Shown here: positions 17,263 to 25,829 of the stretch, piece after piece
Position numbering within the stretch: position 1 is the stretch's first letter
How the letters are laid out: each line of letters starts with the position of its first letter
DNA from: an uncultured Duncaniella sp.
Lineage (GTDB): Bacteria; Bacteroidota; Bacteroidia; Bacteroidales; Muribaculaceae
DNA length: 64,000 nucleotides
Direction of reading: 5' to 3'
Assembly (NCBI GenBank): GCA_910584825.1
Contig: CAJUCI010000005.1
Span: forward strand, 57,413-121,412
The notes under the pieces: generated by a model
Told to the model about the DNA's origin: nothing
What the model saw: the letters and a program-made list of their open reading frames with translations, nothing else
The model's database searches: none
Translations under genes and position numbers: made by a program

Positions 17263-18963
17263 TCAGAGTTTGTACTCGGCGATGCTTTCGGGGGCGAAGG
17301 TGTTGATGAATTCGGCGTGTTTGGTCACTTCGGCCTGGGCGAGGTTGAGGTAAACCTCGGCTGAACGGCGGAAGGTGTCGTTGCGCTGGGCGTCGTTCAT
17401 GAGCAGACAGCTCATGATGGTGACACCGGCCATCTCCACAAGGCGGCGTGCCATGAAGTCGCCGTAAGCCTGGTCCTCGACCTTGCCGACTGTCTCGACA
17501 GCCTTGGCATACATGTCGGCCATCACGCGGATGCGCTCCTTGACTGACTGAAGCTCGGGCTTGACATCTGCCTCAAGATATGAGTTGATGAGGTTGAGGT
17601 ATGTGCCGGTGGTGACGTGGCGGATGGCTGCGACTACCTGAAGCTGGGTTGTGCCCTCGTAGATTGAGGTGATGCGGGCGTCGCGATAGAGGCGTTCGCA
17701 GGCATAATCCTTCATGAAGCCCGAGCCGCCGTGAATCTGGATACAGTCATAGGCGTTCTGGTTGCAGTATTCGCTGCCCATACCCTTTGCGAGGGGGGTG
17801 AGGGCGTCGGCCAGGCGTGAGTAGTATTTCGACTCCTTGCGCTCGTCGGGGGTGAGGCTGCGCTCCTTGGCGATGTCGTCATACACCTTGTACATATCCA
17901 CGAAGCGTGCGCACTCGTAGAGAAGCGAACGCGATGCGTCGAGTTTGCCCTTCATTACCGAGAGCATCTCGTAAACGGCGGGGAACTCGATGATGGCCTT
18001 GCCGAACTGTTTGCGGTCACGTGCGTAGGCGAGGGCCTCGCGGTAGGCGAGTTCGCTGACACCGACACTCTGGGCGGCGATGCCGAGGCGTGCGCCGTTC
18101 ATGAGGGCCATCACATACTTGATGAGGCCGAGACGACGTGAGCCGCAGAGTTCTGCCTTGGCGTCCTTATAGGTAAGCTCGCAAGTGGGCGAGCCCTTGA
18201 TGCCCATCTTGTTCTCAATGCGGCGAACGTTTACACCGCCGTCGCGCTTGTCATAGATGAACATTGACAGGCCGCGGCCGTCCTTGGTGCCGGCCTCTGA
18301 GCGGGCGAGCACGAGGTGGATGTCGCTGTCGCCGTTGGTGATGAATCGCTTCACACCGTTGAGACGCCATGTGCCGTCGGGCTGCTCGGTGGCCTTGAGC
18401 ATCACGCTCTGGAGGTCAGAGCCGGCGTCAGGCTCGGTGAGGTCCATTGACATGGTTTCGCCCTGGCATACGCGTGAGATGAAACGCTGCTTCTGGTCCT
18501 CATTGGCAAACTCGTAGATGGTCTCGGCACAGTCCTGCAGACCCCAGAGGTTCTCAAAACCGGTGTCGGCACGGCTGACGATGTCGGCGGCCATGATATA
18601 GGGGGTGATGGGGAAGTTCAGACCTCCGTAGCGGCGGGGCATAGCCATGCCCATGAGTCCGGCCTTGCGGCATGCGTCGAGGTTGACCTGGGTGGCGTCG
18701 GCGTAGGTTACGCGTCCGTTCTCCACCTTGGGACCCTGATGGTCCACATCCTCGGCATTGGGGGCGATGATGTCGCCGCAGATTTCGCCTACAATCTCCA
18801 GCACTTTGTCATAGCTGTCCTGGGCATCGGCATAGTCGAGAGGAGCATAGTCAAACTTCTCGGCATCGGTATAGTTACGTTCTTTCAAGGCTACTATCTT
18901 CTCCATCAGCGGATGGGTCAGATGGTGCTTGAGGTCGGGGTTATCGGTATAAAAATTAGCCAT
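17263..18963 (-). CDS. Acyl-CoA dehydrogenase
   Basis: A 566-residue flavoprotein that oxidises an acyl-CoA to the trans-2-enoyl-CoA and passes electrons to electron transfer flavoprotein. Recognisable blocks are MDLTEPDAGSDLQSV and GVKRFITNGDSDIHLVLAR (FAD and substrate contacts), AYDCIQIHGGSGFMKDY and RLYRDARITSIYEGTTQLQ with the Glu of IYEGT at the position of the catalytic base. The extra about 150 residues beyond a 380-residue short-chain enzyme form the C-terminal extension typical of the larger Bacteroidota members. It is the last gene of an etfB-etfA-dehydrogenase operon, 12 bp after etfA, which supports an Etf-dependent role. The acyl chain specificity cannot be told from sequence. 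Confidence 0.93.
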   Translation of the reverse strand: MANFYTDNPDLKHHLTHPLMEKIVALKERNYTDAEKFDYAPLDYADAQDSYDKVLEIVGEICGDIIAPNAEDVDHQGPKVENGRVTYADATQVNLDACRKAGLMGMAMPRRYGGLNFPITPYIMAADIVSRADTGFENLWGLQDCAETIYEFANEDQKQRFISRVCQGETMSMDLTEPDAGSDLQSVMLKATEQPDGTWRLNGVKRFITNGDSDIHLVLARSEAGTKDGRGLSMFIYDKRDGGVNVRRIENKMGIKGSPTCELTYKDAKAELCGSRRLGLIKYVMALMNGARLGIAAQSVGVSELAYREALAYARDRKQFGKAIIEFPAVYEMLSVMKGKLDASRSLLYECARFVDMYKVYDDIAKERSLTPDERKESKYYSRLADALTPLAKGMGSEYCNQNAYDCIQIHGGSGFMKDYACERLYRDARITSIYEGTTQLQVVAAIRHVTTGTYLNLINSYLEADVKPELQSVKERIRVMADMYAKAVETVGKVEDQAYGDFMARRLVEMAGVTIMSCLLMNDAQRNDTFRRSAEVYLNLAQAEVTKHAEFINTFAPESIAEYKL

Positions 18964-18975
18964 TTCTCTATGACG

Positions 18976-20001
18976 TTATTTAGAGTTTTTCTTGTAGTAT
19001 TTGATGAGCTTGGGCACCACTTCCTCCAGGTTGCCGGTGATTACATAGTCGGCGATGGTGTTGATGGGGGCGTTGGGGTCGTTGTTGATGGAGATGATGA
19101 TTGAGCTCTCCTGCATGCCGGCGATATGCTGAATCTGACCCGAGATGCCACAGGCGATGTAGAGCTTGGGACGGACGGTAACACCTGTCTGACCAATCTG
19201 ACGGGCATGCTCGGTGAAGCCTGCGTCGACGGCGGCACGCGATGCGCCCACCTCTGCGCCGAGGGTGTCGGCAAGGTCGTGGAGCAGCTTGAAGTTCTCC
19301 TTCGAGCCTACGCCATAGCCGCCGGCCACGATGATGGGTGAGTTCTTGATGTTGATTTTCGACTTCTCGATGTGGCGGTCGATAATCTCGACTACGAAGT
19401 CGGCATCGCTGACATACTTTGCGGGGTCGAGGTCGATGACCTCACCCTGGTGTGCGGGGTCGGCAATCTCCTTTTTCATCACGCCCTCACGCACTGTAGC
19501 CATCTGCGGACGGCACTCGGGGTTGACGATGGTGGCCACGATGTTGCCGCCGAAAGCGGGGCGAATCTGCAGGAGCAGGTCTTTGTATTCCTGCTTGGTG
19601 CGGGGGTCGGTGTGGTCGCCGATTTCGAGTGCGGTGCAGTCGGCGGTCAGACCGCTGTGCAGACATGAGCTGACGCGGGGGCCGAGGTCGCGGCCTACGC
19701 ATGTGGCACCCATGAGGCAAATCTGGGGCTTAATCTCGCGGAAGAGATTGATGAGCACTGCCGAGTGGGGGTTGGAGGTGTAGGGTGAGAGACGCTTGTC
19801 AGACACACGGTAGAGGCGGTCGACGCCGTAGGGGAACACCTGCTCGGGCACGGTGTCGAGATTGTCGCCGACGGCGATGGCCTCGAGCTTGACGCCGAGT
19901 CGCTTGGCGAGCACGCGCCCTTTGGTCAGAAGTTCAAGACTCACGTCAGCTACGTGGCCATCCTCGATTTCGAGATATACTATGAGATTGTTCTGGTCCA
20001 T
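18976..20001 (-). CDS. etfA: Electron transfer flavoprotein subunit alpha
   Basis: A 341-residue FAD-binding subunit of the Etf heterodimer. The C-terminal FAD domain shows VAGGYGVGSKENFKLLHDLA, GASRAAVDAGF, QIGQTGVTVRPKLYIACGIS and SIIISINNDPNAPI, all standard for EtfA. The N-terminal domain carries LMGATCVGRDLGPRVSS. It receives electrons from the acyl-CoA dehydrogenase encoded directly downstream. The start ATG 20001 lies 5 bp after the etfB stop, so translation is probably coupled. Confidence 0.96.
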   Translation of the reverse strand: MDQNNLIVYLEIEDGHVADVSLELLTKGRVLAKRLGVKLEAIAVGDNLDTVPEQVFPYGVDRLYRVSDKRLSPYTSNPHSAVLINLFREIKPQICLMGATCVGRDLGPRVSSCLHSGLTADCTALEIGDHTDPRTKQEYKDLLLQIRPAFGGNIVATIVNPECRPQMATVREGVMKKEIADPAHQGEVIDLDPAKYVSDADFVVEIIDRHIEKSKINIKNSPIIVAGGYGVGSKENFKLLHDLADTLGAEVGASRAAVDAGFTEHARQIGQTGVTVRPKLYIACGISGQIQHIAGMQESSIIISINNDPNAPINTIADYVITGNLEEVVPKLIKYYKKNSK

Positions 20002-20006
20002 TGGGC

Positions 20007-20879
20007 TTATCCGATTGTGTGGTTGTTAATGAGTTCTATCACGAGATTTTCGATGGCTGCGTCATTGTTGTCGAGCACAAGGCACTCCTTGGTGGTGAAC
20101 ACTACGTTCTCGACGTTCTTAACCTTGGTGGGCGAGCCGGGCAGACCTATCTGGGCGGGGTCGGCGTCGACATAAGCCGCGCTCCACTCCTGGAGGTTGA
20201 GATAGGGACGCTTCTCGAGCAGGGCCTTGCGCTCGTCGTTGAGTGCGGCGGCCTCGCTGGGCGATGCGGCGTATTTGTATTTCTGCACACGCATTGCGTT
20301 GCGCGGACGGCAGTCGGCTGCGGTGCCGTTGACGGTGACTACGCAGGGCAGGGGGGCCTTGACGGTCTCGACGCCGTTCTCAAGACGACGCTTCACTGTG
20401 ACGTGGCCGTCCTTGAGGTCGAGGATTTCCTCGGCGTAGGTCACCTGGGGGATGCCGAGCTTCTCGGCAATCTGCGGGCCCACCTGGGCGGTGTCGCCGT
20501 CGATGGCCTGGCGGCCGCCGAGTATGATGTCATAGTTTCCGATTTTCTTCACGGCCTGAGCCAGCGAGTAGGATGTGGCGAGGGTGTCGGCACCGCCGAG
20601 TGCGCGGTCGGTGAGGACTATGCCGGTGTCGGCTCCGCGGTAGATGGCTTCGCGAATGATTTCAGCGGCGCGGGGCAGACCCATTGTGAGCAATGTGATT
20701 GTCGACCCGGGGTTGGCGTCCTTGAGGCGCAGAGCCTGCTCGAGCGCGTTGAGGTCCTCGGGGTTGAAGATGGCCGGCAGGGCTGCACGGTTGATGGTGC
20801 CATCCTCTTTCATTGCATCTTTGCCCACGTTGCGGGTGTCGGGCACCTGCTTTGCGAGCACGATGATGTTGAGACTCAT
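20007..20879 (-). CDS. etfB: Electron transfer flavoprotein subunit beta
   Basis: A 290-residue subunit, first gene of the operon. Family matches include LAKQVPDTRNVG at the N terminus, DLNALEQALRLKD, TLLTMGLPRAAEIIREAI, GIVLTDRALGGADTLATS, DIILGGRQAIDGDTAQVGP and the closing PCVVTVNGT block. It pairs with EtfA to carry electrons from the dehydrogenase to the respiratory chain or a bifurcating partner; which one cannot be decided here. The ATG at 20879 is the only good start. Confidence 0.96.
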   Translation of the reverse strand: MSLNIIVLAKQVPDTRNVGKDAMKEDGTINRAALPAIFNPEDLNALEQALRLKDANPGSTITLLTMGLPRAAEIIREAIYRGADTGIVLTDRALGGADTLATSYSLAQAVKKIGNYDIILGGRQAIDGDTAQVGPQIAEKLGIPQVTYAEEILDLKDGHVTVKRRLENGVETVKAPLPCVVTVNGTAADCRPRNAMRVQKYKYAASPSEAAALNDERKALLEKRPYLNLQEWSAAYVDADPAQIGLPGSPTKVKNVENVVFTTKECLVLDNNDAAIENLVIELINNHTIG

Positions 20880-20937
20880 TTTGTTATAATTTAAGGTTTT
20901 ATGTAGTTACGTGATATGTCAGGGGCAGATATGAAAC

Positions 20938-20994
20938 AAAAAGCCCCGTTTTTCCGACAAATATACACATTTTCAGGAAAAACGGAGGCTTTTT
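20938..20994 (-). terminator. purL terminator hairpin, with a -7-like box in its loop
   Basis: The arms 20938-20955 and 20976-20994 form an AAAAAGCC..CGTTTTTCC-type stem with one mismatch and one bulge, ending in CTTTTTG on the minus strand just past the purL stop. The 20-nt loop contains minus-strand TATATTTG (20965-20958), a possible -7 box for etfB, so one run of sequence may end one transcript and start the next. Confidence 0.8.
20958..20965 (-). promoter_or_regulatory. Candidate -7 box for etfB
   Basis: TATATTTG on the minus strand fits TAnnTTTG, 78 bp upstream of the etfB ATG. The -33 position is weak. It lies in the loop of the purL terminator hairpin. Confidence 0.35.
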
Positions 20995-21002
20995 AATGTA
21001 AA

Positions 21003-24000
21003 TTAATGTGAAACATGCTCTTCAACCCACTTGCGGGCGTTGATGAAGGCATCAATCCACGGGGTCACCTCGTCGTTGGCGCGGGTGGCGGGATAATATC
21101 CGCACTGCCAGGGGAAGATGGCGCGCTCGAGGTGGGGCATCATGGCCAGGTGGCGTCCGTCGGCCGAGCAGAGTCCGGCCACCGAGCAGCGCGAGCCGTT
21201 GGGGTTGGCGGGATAGCCGTTGTAGGCATACTTGGCCACGACGTTGTAATTGTCCATCGGCATGGGCAGGTGGAACTTGCCCTCGCCGTGGGCCACCCAG
21301 ATGCCGAGCTTGGAGCCGGCGAGCGAGCCGAGCATCACCGAGTTGTTGGCGGGGATGGTGACGCCGAGGAACTGTGACTCGAACTTGTGCGAGTCGTTGT
21401 GGAGCATCTTGGTCTTCTTGGGGTGCTCGGGGTTGATGAGGCCAAGCTCAATCATGAGCTGACAGCCGTTGCATATGCCGAGCGAGAGGGTGTCCTCGCG
21501 CTTGTAGAAGTTCTCAAGGGCGCGCTTGGCATTCTCGTTGTAGCGGAAGCCTGACGCCCAGCCCTTGGCCGAGCCGAGCACGTCGGAGTTGGAGAATCCG
21601 CCGCAGAACACTATCATGTTGACATCCTCGAGTGTCTCGCGTCCGCTCATGAGGTCGGTCATGTGTACGTCCTTGACGTCAAATCCGGCCAGATAGAGCG
21701 AGTAGGCCATCTCGCGGTCGCCGTTCACACCCTTCTCGCGGATGATGGCGGCGCGTACGCGTCCGTCGCCGTGGCCGTCGCGTCGCAGGGCTATGCCGCG
21801 CGATGCGAGCTTGCCGTCATAGCCTGAGGGCATGCGGTAGCGGATTGGCTGCTTCTTGTAGTTCTCGAAACGCTCGCGGGCCTTCTGCTCGCCGCTCTGG
21901 AGCGAGTCCATGAGATAGCTGGTGTGCATCCATACGTCGCGCAGATGGTCGATGCCGAGCAGACGCTGTGTGCCGCAGTGGTTGATGATGAGGGCGCGCT
22001 CCTCGGTCGGTGTGCCGATGTGGAGGAACTTGATGCCGGCCTTGGTGAGGATTTCGTCTACCTTGGCCACCTTGGATGCGTCTACCTGTGCAACGAGGGC
22101 GGGGTTCTCGCTGAAGAGTATCTTCACGAGGTCGGTCTCGCCGAATGCCTCGGTGTCGAGTTCGATACCGCCTGAGACGTTGGCGAATGTCATCTCGAGC
22201 AGAGTGGTCACCAGACCTCCGGCCGACACGTCATGGGCGGCGAGGAGCATCTTCTTGGCCACGAGCTTCTGCACGGTGTCAAAGGTGTTGACAAACGCCT
22301 TGGCGTCGGTCACTGTGGGAGCCTCCGAGCCGAGTGCGCCGAGGGTCTGCGCGAGGGCCGAGCCGCCGAGCTTGAGCGAGTCGCCCGAGAAGTCTATATA
22401 ATATAAGGTGGAGTCCTTGGCGCGGAGCACGGGCGAGAGGGTCTTGCGCACGTCGGTGACCTCGCCGGCGGCCGAGATGATGACGGTGCCGGGGGCGTAG
22501 ACCTTGTCGTCGCCATACTTCTGGGTCATCGACAGCGAGTCCTTGCCGGTGGGGATGTTGATGCCAAGGGCGCAGGCAAAGTCGCTGCATGCCTCGACGG
22601 CGCGGTAGAGGGCTGCGTCCTCGCCGGGGTTCTTGCAGGGCCACATCCAGTTGGCACTCAGCGACAGGGCCTTGATGCCGCCGTCAAGCGGGGTGGCCAC
22701 GATGTTGGTCAGAGCCTCGGCGACAGCCATTACCGAACCCTTGGCCGAGTCGATGATGGCTACCTGGGGGGCATGGCCGATAGAGGTGGCGATACCCTTG
22801 GTGCCGGAGTAGTCGAGGGCCACGACGCCGCAGTCGCTGAGGGGGAGCTGAATCTCGCCCTGGCACTGCTGGCGGGCTATCTTGCCGGTGATGGAGCGGT
22901 CGACCTTGTTGGTGAGCCAGTCCTTCGATGCCACAGCCTCGAGTGCGAGGGTGTCGGCAACATATTTTTCAATATCGTTCTCATCGTAGGGCACGTTCTT
23001 GTAGGTGCTGACTACGGTGGTGTCGGTGAGGGTGGTCTTAGGCGACGAGCCGAACATGTCGGTCATGGCGAGGTCGATGGGCTTCACGCCATCCTTCTGC
23101 TCGAATACGAAACGATGGTCGCCTGTGGTCTCGCCCACGACATACATCGGTGCGCGCTCACGGTCGGCGATGGTCTTCACGTAGTCGATGTCCTCCTTCT
23201 TGAGCACCATGCCCATGCGCTCCTGGCTCTCGTTGCCGATGATTTCCTTTGACGAGAGGGTCTTGTCGCCCACGGGGAGTGCGCCGATTTCAATCTTGCC
23301 GCCGGTCTCCTCCACAAGCTCCGAGAGGGCGTTGAGGTGACCGCCTGCGCCGTGGTCGTGGATTGACACGATTGGGTTGTTGTCGTTTTCGGCGAGTGCG
23401 CGGATTACGTTCGATACGCGCTTCTGCATCTCGGGGTTGGCACGCTGCACGGCGTTAAGCTCGATGCCCGAGGCATACTGGCCGGTCTCGACCGACGACA
23501 CTGCGCCGCCGCCCATGCCGATGCGGTAGTTGTCACCACCCATCACTACGACGGCTTCGCCGGCTTCGGGCACTCCCTTGATGGCGTCCTTGGCGGCTGC
23601 GTAGCCCACGCCGCCGGCAAGCATGATTACCTTGTCGTAGGCATACATCTTGCCGTTCTCGTCATGCTCGAATGTGAGGAGCGAGCCGCAGATGAGGGGC
23701 TGGCCGAACTTGTTGCCGAAGTCTGACGCGCCGTTGGATGCCTTGATGAGGATTTCGGCCGGGGTCTGATAGAGCCATGCGCGGGGATTCATCATCAGCT
23801 CCCAGGGGTGTCCGCCGAGTCGGGGATATGAGGTCATGTAGACGGCTGTGCCGGCGAGGGGGAGCGAGGCGCGTCCTCCGCCGAGACGGTCGCGTATCTC
23901 ACCGCCGCTACCGGTGGCTGCGCCGTTGAACGGCTCGACGGTGGTGGGGAAGTTGTGGGTCTCGGCCTTGAGCGAGAGCACTGTGGGGAGGTCGCGCACC

Positions 24001-24701
24001 TCGAAGTAGTCGGGGCGTTCGGGGTGGGTGGGGTAGAACTGCGCTACCGTCGGACCTTCCACGAATGCCACGTTATCCTTGTAGGCCGACACGAGACGGC
24101 CGGGGTTGACCTGTGAAGTCTTTTTGATGAGCTTGAAGAGCGACAGGGGCTTCTCCTCGCCGTCGATTACGAACGAGCCGTTGAATATCTTGTGGCGGCA
24201 GTGCTCGCTGTTGACCTGCGAGAAGCCGAACACCTCGCTGTCAGTGAGGGGACGGCCCAGACGCTCGGCGAGCTGACGCAGATAGTCCTCCTCCTCCTTA
24301 GAGAGGGCGAGGCCTTCGCGCTTGTTGTATTCCGAGATGTCGGCGATATGCTCGATGGGAGCGGCGGTGTTGGATGTGCTGAACACTCGCGAGTTGAGGC
24401 CGTCATACAGGCGTGAGAGCATCTTGTCAAACACGGGCTCTTCGGCTGTGGTGCGGTGAAACTCCTCGATGCGGGTGATGCCCTCGAGACCCATGTTCTG
24501 GGTGATTTCCACTGCGTTGGTGCTCCAGGGGGTAATCATCTCCTTGCGGGGTCCGACGAAGCGGCCCTTGACGGATGTGGAGCTCAGGGGGGTGGCTCCG
24601 TCAAAGAGCCAAGTGAGCTTTTCAGCCTCCTCGGGGGAGAACTTGTGATTCGTCTCTACGGCGTAAATCAGATTCGCGCCTTTCTTAAAAAATACGACCA
24701 T
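21003..24701 (-). CDS. purL: Phosphoribosylformylglycinamidine synthase, single-chain
   Basis: A 1232-residue fused PurL that converts FGAR, ATP and glutamine to FGAM in purine synthesis. N-terminal and linker domains are followed by two AIR-synthase-like halves (LKAETHNFPTTVEPFNGAAT with the GGEIRD block, and INIPTGKDSLSMTQKY). The last about 270 residues are the glutaminase: nucleophile Cys in LGICNGCQLMIELG and the His-containing WVAHGEGKF. Length fits the large gamma-proteobacteria/Bacteroidota type. The start ATG 24701 sits 36 bp downstream of a perfect promoter; transcription ends at the hairpin 20938-20994. Confidence 0.97.
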   Translation of the reverse strand: MVVFFKKGANLIYAVETNHKFSPEEAEKLTWLFDGATPLSSTSVKGRFVGPRKEMITPWSTNAVEITQNMGLEGITRIEEFHRTTAEEPVFDKMLSRLYDGLNSRVFSTSNTAAPIEHIADISEYNKREGLALSKEEEDYLRQLAERLGRPLTDSEVFGFSQVNSEHCRHKIFNGSFVIDGEEKPLSLFKLIKKTSQVNPGRLVSAYKDNVAFVEGPTVAQFYPTHPERPDYFEVRDLPTVLSLKAETHNFPTTVEPFNGAATGSGGEIRDRLGGGRASLPLAGTAVYMTSYPRLGGHPWELMMNPRAWLYQTPAEILIKASNGASDFGNKFGQPLICGSLLTFEHDENGKMYAYDKVIMLAGGVGYAAAKDAIKGVPEAGEAVVVMGGDNYRIGMGGGAVSSVETGQYASGIELNAVQRANPEMQKRVSNVIRALAENDNNPIVSIHDHGAGGHLNALSELVEETGGKIEIGALPVGDKTLSSKEIIGNESQERMGMVLKKEDIDYVKTIADRERAPMYVVGETTGDHRFVFEQKDGVKPIDLAMTDMFGSSPKTTLTDTTVVSTYKNVPYDENDIEKYVADTLALEAVASKDWLTNKVDRSITGKIARQQCQGEIQLPLSDCGVVALDYSGTKGIATSIGHAPQVAIIDSAKGSVMAVAEALTNIVATPLDGGIKALSLSANWMWPCKNPGEDAALYRAVEACSDFACALGINIPTGKDSLSMTQKYGDDKVYAPGTVIISAAGEVTDVRKTLSPVLRAKDSTLYYIDFSGDSLKLGGSALAQTLGALGSEAPTVTDAKAFVNTFDTVQKLVAKKMLLAAHDVSAGGLVTTLLEMTFANVSGGIELDTEAFGETDLVKILFSENPALVAQVDASKVAKVDEILTKAGIKFLHIGTPTEERALIINHCGTQRLLGIDHLRDVWMHTSYLMDSLQSGEQKARERFENYKKQPIRYRMPSGYDGKLASRGIALRRDGHGDGRVRAAIIREKGVNGDREMAYSLYLAGFDVKDVHMTDLMSGRETLEDVNMIVFCGGFSNSDVLGSAKGWASGFRYNENAKRALENFYKREDTLSLGICNGCQLMIELGLINPEHPKKTKMLHNDSHKFESQFLGVTIPANNSVMLGSLAGSKLGIWVAHGEGKFHLPMPMDNYNVVAKYAYNGYPANPNGSRCSVAGLCSADGRHLAMMPHLERAIFPWQCGYYPATRANDEVTPWIDAFINARKWVEEHVSH

Positions 24702-24736
24702 AAGTGTCTGGCTATGTCAATGAATGGTTTATGACA

Positions 24737-24768
24737 CAAAATTACAACAAATCCGACACTTGGACAAA
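24737..24768 (-). promoter_or_regulatory. Promoter of purL
   Basis: TTTG (24768-24765), 20 bp, TAATTTTG (24744-24737) on the minus strand: a perfect match, about 36 bp upstream of the purL ATG. No purine riboswitch-like structure is evident in the short leader. Confidence 0.75.
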
Positions 24769-24831
24769 TCTTTTTTGAGTGAGTGGCGATAATATGGGGC
24801 GGATGTGTGACGCGGCCTCGGGGGCGGACGG

Positions 24832-25740
24832 TCAGGCCCGGTGGTGGTCGGGGTGGTATGGCTCGACGTGGACGGTGATGATGCTGTCGGGGCCGAGGAG
24901 GTCGCGGAGGGTGTCTTCGACGCCGGTGGCTATGGCGTGGCCTTGCGTCACGGTGATGTAGGGGTCGACCTTTATGTGGAGTTCGGCGAGATAGGAGTGG
25001 CCGTTGCGGCGGGTGCGCAGACGGTGGAATGCCTTGACCCCTGGCACGGCCATTATACGCTGCTCTATCTGCCGCAGCTGGTCGGCGGGCAGGGAGCGTT
25101 CGAGCAGCTCGTCAATCGAAGGACGGCCTATCTCGATGGCCGAACCGGCGATGAAGAATGCTATGAGTATCGACACGATGGGGTCGATTATGCGCCACCC
25201 TTCGCCCATGAGGTAGGCCACGGTGACGCCGACGAGCGTGGCGATTGACGAGACGGCGTCGCTGCGGTGATGCCACGCGTTGGCTATGAGCGACGATGAG
25301 TCGATGCGGCGGCCTGTGGCGATGGTGTAGCGGTAGAGCCACTCCTTGGAGAGGATGGCTATGACGGCGACAACGATGGTCCACACGTCGGGGCGGGGTA
25401 GCACCTTGCCGCCCAGCGAGCCGATGACGGCCTTAATGCCGCTCCAGCCGATGCCCACAGCCACGCCGAGGAGTATCACGGCTATGAGCAGCGAGGCGAA
25501 TGTCTCGTATTTGCCGTGGCCGTAGGGATGGGCCGAGTCGGCACTCTTGTAGGCGATGCCTACGAATGCGAGCACTATGAGGTCGGTGGCGAAGTCGCTG
25601 AGCGAGTGCACGCCGTCGGCCACGAGGGCGTCGCTGTGGCCGTAATATCCGATGGCAATCTTTATCACCATCAGCACGGCGTTGACCCAAAAGCCTACCC
25701 ATGTGACGTGGCGTATGATGTGGACGTTATGCTGTGTCAT
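24832..25740 (-). CDS. Cation diffusion facilitator family metal transporter
   Basis: A 302-residue inner-membrane antiporter exporting divalent cations (zinc, iron, manganese or similar) in exchange for protons. Six hydrophobic segments occupy about residues 10-205. The metal-site motif DALVADGVHSLSDFATD (TM2) and the second one NAWHHRSDAVSS (TM5) are present, with Asp/His ligands kept. The C-terminal cytoplasmic domain (about 210-300) contains GVKAFHRLRTRRNGHSYLAE and HIKVDPYITV, the usual dimerising ferredoxin-like fold. Metal preference is not decidable. It is monocistronic as far as seen, between purL and the M3 peptidase gene. Confidence 0.93.
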   Translation of the reverse strand: MTQHNVHIIRHVTWVGFWVNAVLMVIKIAIGYYGHSDALVADGVHSLSDFATDLIVLAFVGIAYKSADSAHPYGHGKYETFASLLIAVILLGVAVGIGWSGIKAVIGSLGGKVLPRPDVWTIVVAVIAILSKEWLYRYTIATGRRIDSSSLIANAWHHRSDAVSSIATLVGVTVAYLMGEGWRIIDPIVSILIAFFIAGSAIEIGRPSIDELLERSLPADQLRQIEQRIMAVPGVKAFHRLRTRRNGHSYLAELHIKVDPYITVTQGHAIATGVEDTLRDLLGPDSIITVHVEPYHPDHHRA

Positions 25741-25758
25741 TGCATGTGTGAAAAATAA

Positions 25759-25798
25759 AGTTCAGGGGAAGCGAGCCGTGAAGCCTATCCCCTGAACT
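25759..25798 (-). terminator. Terminator of the rhomboid-EEP-M3 operon
   Basis: AGTTCAGGGGA (25759-25769) pairs with TCCCCTGAACT (25788-25798) around an 18-nt loop; on the minus strand the stem is followed by TTATTTTT. It lies 32 bp past the M3 peptidase stop. Confidence 0.8.
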
Positions 25799-25829
25799 AT
25801 AAACTTTAAACTCTAAACCTTATAAACGC

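Noticed and set aside
20001..20894. A 297-codon open frame on the plus strand opposite etfB
   Set aside because: It is antisense to a clear EtfB gene over its whole length, has no family motif, and arises from the strong codon bias of the true frame.
24702..24736. Purine riboswitch before purL
   Set aside because: The leader is only about 30 nt, too short for the aptamer, and the conserved loop sequences are absent.
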